A stretch of DNA of 21,126 bases, from positions 1 to 21,126 of the forward strand of contig JAEZUR010000062.1 of NCBI GenBank assembly GCA_023420935.1. Reading direction: 5' to 3'. Shown here piece by piece: positions 16,056 to 21,126 of the stretch; the stretch's first letter is position 1, and every line of letters starts with the position of its first letter. Under the pieces are notes generated by a model. It made no database searches. It worked only from the letters and a program-made list of their open reading frames with translations, and was not told where the DNA came from. Both the position numbers and the translations under genes were made by a program. The stretch comes from Bacillota bacterium (GTDB lineage: Bacteria > Bacillota > Clostridia > Lachnospirales > Lachnospiraceae).

Positions 16056-17090
16056 TTACATCTTTTTTAATTCTTCTTGTACATACTCTGTAGATAAAAT
16101 CTTGTTTACCGTTTCATGTAAATCCAAGCGCTTCGTATTATGGCTGGTATACGATTCGTCCGCTAAAGTTTGAACCTGTCCATTTACAAAGAACTTGTCA
16201 TAATTTAAATCTCTACTATCAGCTGCTACTCTATAATAGCCGCCCATATCTTCACTTCTTAATCGTTCTTCTCGTATCATCAGTGTTTCATATAGCTTTT
16301 CACCATGACGAGTTCCAATGATTCTTGTCCCTGTATCACCAAATAACTGTTGTACCGCTTTTGCCAAATCACCAATGGTACTTGCATCCGACTTCTGAAC
16401 AAATAAATCCCCTGGATTGGCATGTTCAAATGCAAACATAACCAAGTCTACTGCTTCGTCAAGATTCATAAGAAATCTAGTCATATTAGGATCTGTAATA
16501 GTGATAGGATTGCCTGCTTTAATCTGATCAATAAAAAGTGGTATAACACTTCCTCTACTACTCATAACATTGCCATAACGAGTACAGCAGATTGTAGTTC
16601 TGCCTGCTGCTACACGTGCATTTGCATTAATAACTTTTTCCATCATCGCCTTACTTATTCCCATGGCGTTAATCGGATAAGCCGCCTTATCTGTCGAAAG
16701 GCATACAACCTTTTCAACTCCTGCTTCTATGGCTGCATGAAGTACATTATCGGTACCTTCGACATTCGTTCGAACTGCTTCCATTGGAAAGAATTCGCAA
16801 GAAGGAACTTGTTTTAATGCAGCCGCATGAAAAATATAATTTACACCTGGCATTGCATCCTTCACTGATTGAATATTTCGTACATCTCCAATAAAGAATT
16901 TGACCTTATTACTATATTCTGGATATCTTGACTGCAATTCATGACGCATATCATCCTGTTTTTTTTCATCACGACTAAATATACGTATTTCTCCAATGTC
17001 CGTTGTTAAAAAATGTTTCAGGACTGTATTACCGAAAGAACCAGTTCCACCTGTAATTAATAATGTTTTGTCTCGAAATATTTTACTCAT
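16056..17090 (-). CDS. capE: CapE/FnlA-like UDP-GlcNAc 4,6-dehydratase/5-epimerase
   Basis: 344 residues, matching the 342 of S. aureus CapE. It has TGGTGSFGNTV (13-23), FHAAALKQVP (87-96) and STDKAAYPINAMGISK (132-147). The MxxxK motif (M143, K147) replaces the SDR tyrosine, as in this family. ISRDEK-type segment FSRDEKKQDDMR (38-49) is also typical. It is cytoplasmic and has no membrane part, unlike the FlaA1-type enzyme at 1748. It removes water from UDP-GlcNAc and inverts C5 to start UDP-L-FucNAc synthesis. It is followed directly by the CapF-like gene. AGAGGAAAAA precedes the ATG. Confidence 0.9.
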   Translation of the reverse strand: MSKIFRDKTLLITGGTGSFGNTVLKHFLTTDIGEIRIFSRDEKKQDDMRHELQSRYPEYSNKVKFFIGDVRNIQSVKDAMPGVNYIFHAAALKQVPSCEFFPMEAVRTNVEGTDNVLHAAIEAGVEKVVCLSTDKAAYPINAMGISKAMMEKVINANARVAAGRTTICCTRYGNVMSSRGSVIPLFIDQIKAGNPITITDPNMTRFLMNLDEAVDLVMFAFEHANPGDLFVQKSDASTIGDLAKAVQQLFGDTGTRIIGTRHGEKLYETLMIREERLRSEDMGGYYRVAADSRDLNYDKFFVNGQVQTLADESYTSHNTKRLDLHETVNKILSTEYVQEELKKM

Positions 17091-17123
17091 TTTTTCCTCT
17101 CCGATTTATCTTTTATAGTATGA

Positions 17124-17990
17124 TTATTTGTTGCTATTGTGCAAATTATTTATACTATTCATTTCTTTTGCTTTTAATATATCTAGTATTTTATGGTCAT
17201 TACCCCAGATTGCCTTAGAGTCATAAGAACGATCTGGAAATGCTCCATATTTTAATTTTATGCTATAAGAATTGTCTGATAAAAATTTTTCTACTCTCTC
17301 ACTTATTCTCATTGGAATTCCAGAACAACAATTAATTATTCCTGTAATTTCGTTTTGCTCAATAACAGAAGCTACCTGATAACAATATTTGTCATAATCA
17401 ATGAAATCAAATTGATTCATTCCCATAGTAAATGGAAATTCCATTTTACCTTCCTTTTCTGCTTGGGTAATTTTTGAAAATATTGAACATCCACTTTCTG
17501 TATTCCCTACGATATAAAATCCCCTTATCCACTGGAAGATAGAACCTTTTTCATCACATAATAATTTCACATATTGTCTAAGTGCATTTTTACTAATTCC
17601 ATATAGGCTTTGTGGGTTGGTCATTGTATGCTCATCAATACTACCTTCGTAGAATCCAACTTCATGTACACTTCCCATAACACATACTTGGTTTATACCA
17701 CTATCAATAAGATTCTTTAAAAACTGAAAATGTCCATATAAATCTTTTGCATGGTTAATAGAATTATGTGTAAACCCATCTCTCCATGCCAAATGTAAAA
17801 CTGCATCTGGTTTTTCAAAATATTCATAAGGATTTTCAAGTTCAAAAATATTACAAATTGATTTAATAGCACGGCTATCGATATATGTATCATCTAAATC
17901 AGTCGCTATAACTTCAATACCATCATCTAATAGCGCTTTTGTAACACCTTGTCCAATATATCCGTTAGCACCAGTTATAAGTATCTTCAT
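17124..17990 (-). CDS. NAD(P)-dependent SDR, nucleotide-sugar epimerase/reductase family
   Basis: 288 residues of the extended SDR type. It has ITGANGYIGQG (5-15), an acidic end of strand 2 (ATDLDD, 29-34), LHLAWRD (65-71), a Ser in the VMGSVHEVG segment (about 104-112) and catalytic YGISK (130-134). It keeps the classical Tyr-Lys pair, so a 4-ketosugar reductase or 4-epimerase is likelier than a dehydratase. It could reduce the 4-keto product of the CapE-like or FlaA1-like enzyme, but the substrate is not shown by the sequence. GGAGG (18001-18005) lies 10 nt before the ATG. The following CapE-like gene starts about 33 bp after its stop. Confidence 0.78.
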   Translation of the reverse strand: MKILITGANGYIGQGVTKALLDDGIEVIATDLDDTYIDSRAIKSICNIFELENPYEYFEKPDAVLHLAWRDGFTHNSINHAKDLYGHFQFLKNLIDSGINQVCVMGSVHEVGFYEGSIDEHTMTNPQSLYGISKNALRQYVKLLCDEKGSIFQWIRGFYIVGNTESGCSIFSKITQAEKEGKMEFPFTMGMNQFDFIDYDKYCYQVASVIEQNEITGIINCCSGIPMRISERVEKFLSDNSYSIKLKYGAFPDRSYDSKAIWGNDHKILDILKAKEMNSINNLHNSNK

Positions 17991-18021
17991 TACAATGCAT
18001 CCTCCAAATATTTATTTTAAT

Positions 18022-18567
18022 TTAATCTCGATCTCGAAGTTTATGTCCCGGTACTCCAATATAAATTGAATTTCCATCAGTATGACCATTAATCAATGCT
18101 TTCGCTCCTATCACTGAACCTTCTTCGATACTACTTCCCTTTAGAATAGTTACATTAGATGATAACCATACATCATCTTCTATTCTGATATTCTCCGACA
18201 CAGTTCCTTGTCCGTTCATTTTTTCACCAACTTTCATCATATGATCCGAATTAATAATATGGCACATTGCAGCAATCATACAATCATTTCCTATGTGTAC
18301 GCTATATCCTTTTTCTGAATATACCACTGTATTATTCATTAAAAAGGTGTTGTCCCCAATAAATATATTTCCATCTCCATGCAGCATTACTCCTGGATAT
18401 AAAGTTACGTTCTTTCCTAGTTTAATATTACGATTTCTTATATAAACCTTTCCCAAAATACATAGATTTTCAGTATTGGTTCCTGTATATGCTTCAAAAC
18501 TGCATTTTCTATAATATCGCAACCACTTATCCATGATTCTATTAATTAAATTTATTATCATATTCAA
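18022..18567 (-). CDS. Hexapeptide-repeat (left-handed beta-helix) acetyltransferase
   Basis: 181 residues. From about residue 38 on, imperfect hexapeptide repeats (for example IKLGKN, IFIGDN, VHIGND and DDVWLSSNVTILKGSSI) form a left-handed beta-helix. Candidate catalytic histidines are H103 and H109 in CHIINSDH. The family moves acetyl from acetyl-CoA to sugar hydroxyls or amines, acting as a trimer in the cytoplasm. It probably O-acetylates a sugar of the repeat unit. The frame begins with TTG at 18567, 9 nt behind GGAGG (18577-18581). An ATG two codons later is 15 nt away, so TTG is preferred. The gap to the preceding stop is one base. Confidence 0.83.
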   Translation of the reverse strand: MNMIINLINRIMDKWLRYYRKCSFEAYTGTNTENLCILGKVYIRNRNIKLGKNVTLYPGVMLHGDGNIFIGDNTFLMNNTVVYSEKGYSVHIGNDCMIAAMCHIINSDHMMKVGEKMNGQGTVSENIRIEDDVWLSSNVTILKGSSIEEGSVIGAKALINGHTDGNSIYIGVPGHKLRDRD

Positions 18568-18568
18568 T

Positions 18569-19711
18569 TCAACAGCCCTCCAGCACCTTCTTTAAGTCTA
18601 TAATAAACTCTTGTTTCATAAAATTCAATCTATCAGCTGATTTATTTACCTGCTCTACTGATATTTTTTGAATTGCTGTTGCTATACTTTCTGAAGTATT
18701 ATCACAATAATAAAGTAAATCAGATACCTTGCTATTTACAATACATTGGCTTTTACTAGATACTACAAATAATGAATGTCCCATATATGCTAGAATCTTT
18801 GAAGGAAACGCATTTAAAGAGACAGCATCGCTTGTATCCATCAAACTGACTCCAATTTGATAGGTGGATAAAAATTCCGTATAATCTTCACCGGTTTTGG
18901 TACCATAAAAAAACACGCGTTGACATGTAGATTTATCATTAATTTTATCCAACAAATTATGCATTCTTTTCATATTTTCATCATCTCCAAATCCCAAGAT
19001 ATGCAAAGAATATTTCTGTGGCAAAAGAGGGATTGCTTCTATTATTTTAAATACACCTCTATCGTCATTAATTATTCCTGTATAAACAACACCGATATTG
19101 GTATCGTCACAAGTTTTTTGATCACAAAATACTTTGTAATTTCCATATGAAACAGCATATGGTTTACCATTCGCATAACGTTTTGGCAATAAATCATTTA
19201 CAAATAAATAACCGTCCGCATTTTGTAACATTTTTTCTTCTTTTTTAAGATAATTAGTATCTTGATAATCCTTTCTTGACATACAATACATTTCCTCAAT
19301 CTGAGGAATCCACTTTATTTTCTTGATTATATTCAGTCTTCGAAAGAAAAATCCGTATGCTAATGAGTGATAATTAATTACAATATCATCTTTATGGAAC
19401 TTAAACATTGCAAAAAAATATAAACTAAATAATGCAGTGATATTAGCTCCAACTCCCCTTTTTTTATTAGGAATAGAAAAATACGGCAGATAATAGTGTT
19501 CCTCTTTTTCATCAATAATAACATGCTCCATTTTGTATAGGCCCGGTATCTTATTCACTGTTATGGATACCAATATAACCCTATATCCCAATTCTTTAAT
19601 ACATTCTTTCACAAAATCCATTTTCATCGAGCCGGCTATATTAGCCTCTGTCTCATCTCTATTTTTGCAATGTTTTCCATTATAAAAGCCAACATAATAA
19701 ACTTGCTTCAT
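18569..19711 (-). CDS. Glycosyltransferase, GT4-like (GT-B fold)
   Basis: 380 residues with a two-domain GT-B layout. The C-terminal half carries VVYTGIINDDRGVFKIIEAI (about 209-228), the LHILGFGDDE segment (about 236-245) and FPSKILAYMG (about 303-312), the usual donor-site region of GT4 enzymes. The common EX7E glutamates are not obvious. It likely adds one sugar to the lipid-linked repeat unit at the inner face. It is the only conventional GT-B transferase in the window, so others must be encoded upstream. GAGGG lies about 10 nt before the ATG. Donor and linkage cannot be predicted. Confidence 0.78.
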   Translation of the reverse strand: MKQVYYVGFYNGKHCKNRDETEANIAGSMKMDFVKECIKELGYRVILVSITVNKIPGLYKMEHVIIDEKEEHYYLPYFSIPNKKRGVGANITALFSLYFFAMFKFHKDDIVINYHSLAYGFFFRRLNIIKKIKWIPQIEEMYCMSRKDYQDTNYLKKEEKMLQNADGYLFVNDLLPKRYANGKPYAVSYGNYKVFCDQKTCDDTNIGVVYTGIINDDRGVFKIIEAIPLLPQKYSLHILGFGDDENMKRMHNLLDKINDKSTCQRVFFYGTKTGEDYTEFLSTYQIGVSLMDTSDAVSLNAFPSKILAYMGHSLFVVSSKSQCIVNSKVSDLLYYCDNTSESIATAIQKISVEQVNKSADRLNFMKQEFIIDLKKVLEGC

Positions 19712-19761
19712 ATTTTATCATCCCTCAATCATATAGTGTTTCCAATATCACTAACACTCTT

Positions 19762-20778
19762 TTATAGTTTTAGACCCAAAATAATCCTATATAACTTTTC
19801 CATATGTATTTTTTTACTAACATATAAACCAAAATTTATTAAATAATATACACTTAAAACAGTAATTATTGGTCTAATAATACCCATAATAATACTTTGT
19901 GGATATATTTTATTAAATATAAATCCCTGAATTTGCATATGTAGTAAATAGATTGGTAATGAAATAGTTCCAATACGCTTAAATAATTTTACTTCATTCA
20001 TACTTATTGACAAAATTAATACAATTACAAAAATGCCCATTTCAATAAAGATGCTATAATATGTCCAATAGGATGCTTGTTTTTCCAACAATATCATAAT
20101 AAATATAAATGGAATTAAAATAAGAACTAACCATTTCTTTTTACCATAAGCCAAAGTTCCATACTTTTCAAGCGTCTTTGCTTTCTTTAATAAGATCCCC
20201 AATGAAAAAAAGCCTATCCAATTGAATACATTTAAGTATGTATCAAGGTATATGGTTTTAACACCCCCGTAGATTTGATCTATATTAAAAGCATTAAAAA
20301 AGCCAATATTATTAGCTGTTAACATAATAGATACAGCACTTGTTATCATTGAGCCATACCAAATATAATTATTATTCGGCACAACTTGAAAAATACAATA
20401 TATTATTATTAAAATTGTTAAAAACCATAGGTATGTACCAAAGCCTAAAACCCATGTAATAATTTCAATTGGATTGAAATAAAATGCTTCATTGGCAAAT
20501 CTAACGCAGTATGCTGCGACTCCCCATATAAACCAGGGGACAAAAATAGTCACTATTTTAGACTTAAGCATTTGATTAACATTAGGATATTTGAAATTAT
20601 TAAAATAATAGCCGGAGGCAACAAAAAAGATGATTACTCCACTTCTCCCAATAGCATGTAATAACTTTACAGCAATATCATTCGGTATCTGCTCGAAGGC
20701 TGAATGTGCTAATACGATTGCTACGATTGCAAAAAATCTCATTACATAAAAGGTATTACTGATTTTGTTTGTTTTCAT
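19762..20778 (-). CDS. Membrane acyltransferase, acyltransferase 3 (OafA-like) family
   Basis: 338 residues with about ten membrane segments. The N-terminal family motif is seen: R14 in VMRFFAIVAIVLAHS, H25 in that segment, and FFVASGYYF (about 51-59). These integral proteins move acetyl or other acyl groups across the membrane onto surface sugars. It is shorter than two-domain OafA and lacks the SGNH part. It follows the flippase gene directly. The ribosome site is weak (TTAGGTAAG), and it starts 6 bp after the preceding stop codon, suggesting coupled translation. It probably decorates the polymer or its lipid-linked unit. Confidence 0.82.
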   Translation of the reverse strand: MKTNKISNTFYVMRFFAIVAIVLAHSAFEQIPNDIAVKLLHAIGRSGVIIFFVASGYYFNNFKYPNVNQMLKSKIVTIFVPWFIWGVAAYCVRFANEAFYFNPIEIITWVLGFGTYLWFLTILIIIYCIFQVVPNNNYIWYGSMITSAVSIMLTANNIGFFNAFNIDQIYGGVKTIYLDTYLNVFNWIGFFSLGILLKKAKTLEKYGTLAYGKKKWLVLILIPFIFIMILLEKQASYWTYYSIFIEMGIFVIVLILSISMNEVKLFKRIGTISLPIYLLHMQIQGFIFNKIYPQSIIMGIIRPIITVLSVYYLINFGLYVSKKIHMEKLYRIILGLKL

Positions 20779-20784
20779 ATGCTC

Positions 20785-21126
20785 TTACCTAACTTTTTTA
20801 GATTTTAACTTAATAGTTACAAACTGTACGAGACCTAAAATTAAATCCCTTTCATATTCATTAAAGTATGTTAACCACATGACTACTAAATAAAATAAAA
20901 CAAGGATAAAGCCTTTTACAATAAAGATAGTCCAGCTGCAAGCCGGGTATAAATAATACATTCCTATTCCAATCAACAAAGTAAATAATAACGGGAACAA
21001 TATTTTCAGGTGGCACTCCTTAAAGAAATAAAATATATTAATGTTTAATGACCTATAATATATTATATTCATGGCCAAATAACGTATTGAATATGAACAG
21101 AAAATGGCAAGCGCTGCTCCCAATGC
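20785..21126 (-). CDS. wzx: Oligosaccharide flippase (Wzx/MATE-type), C-terminal part
   Basis: Partial: the frame runs off the right edge of the window, and the TTG at 21121-21123 is an internal Leu, not a start. The visible 114 residues hold the last four or so membrane segments. The pattern ALGAALAIFCSYSIRYLAMN then YYRSLNINI is typical of the C-terminal half of Wzx and related polysaccharide exporters of the MOP superfamily. It would flip the undecaprenyl-linked repeat unit to the outer face. The assignment rests on a short fragment plus locus context. Confidence 0.7.
   Translation of the reverse strand, partial: ALGAALAIFCSYSIRYLAMNIIYYRSLNINIFYFFKECHLKILFPLLFTLLIGIGMYYLYPACSWTIFIVKGFILVLFYLVVMWLTYFNEYERDLILGLVQFVTIKLKSKKVR

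Noticed and set aside
16422..16817. 131-residue plus-strand frame
   Set aside because: Antisense to the strongly conserved CapE-like gene; low-complexity Cys/His/Ile text, no ribosome site.
19735..19758. AGTGTT/AACACT hairpin between the acyltransferase and GT4 genes
   Set aside because: Short stem, 12-nt loop and no T-run on the minus strand, so not a credible terminator.

Overview
The window looks like a chromosomal segment of a low-GC, Gram-positive anaerobe of the Clostridia, probably a Lachnospiraceae relative. This is inferred from AT-rich DNA, strong AGGAG-type ribosome sites, the style of the EF-hand and ribbon-helix-helix proteins, and the gene content. No rRNA, tRNA, CRISPR array or IS transposase was seen.

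Region 1 (1-1184, minus strand) starts with the 5' end of a group II intron of the bacterial class C type. It is inserted directly behind the intrinsic terminator of an EF-hand calcium-binding protein gene. Upstream of that gene is a 55-codon small gene (1017-1184) with its own promoter and a strong ribosome site.

Region 2 (1185-1750) holds a divergent Arc-like ribbon-helix-helix regulator (1391-1579, plus strand). The shared 206-bp intergenic region carries two copies of the palindrome TGATATCA and an inverted repeat over the regulator promoter. A long bidirectional terminator separates the regulator from the next block.

Region 3 (1748-21126) is the downstream part of a large surface-polysaccharide (capsule/EPS) locus, entirely on the minus strand and read from high to low coordinates. 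In transcription order it encodes: a Wzx-type flippase (partial), a membrane acyltransferase, a GT4 glycosyltransferase, a hexapeptide acetyltransferase and an orphan SDR. Next come CapE-like and CapF-like enzymes, a large GT-C-like membrane protein and two unrecognised membrane proteins. Then a DPM1/GtrB-like GT2, two SAM methyltransferases, a GtrA protein, a Ugd-type UDP-glucose dehydrogenase and a CapG-like 2-epimerase. Last are a Wzz-like co-polymerase fused to a degenerate BY-kinase domain and a membrane FlaA1/CapD-type UDP-GlcNAc 4,6-dehydratase. The last gene has its own promoter overlapping a terminator.

Together the genes suggest a Wzx/Wzy-type polysaccharide containing UDP-L-FucNAc-derived sugar (CapE, CapF, CapG), probably glucuronic acid (Ugd) and acyl/acetyl groups. 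They also suggest a sugar added on the outer membrane face through a polyprenyl-phosphate donor (GT2, GtrA, GT-C). The methyltransferases may modify or cap the chain. The first glycosyl-1-phosphate transferase, most glycosyltransferases and a clear Wzy are not in the window.
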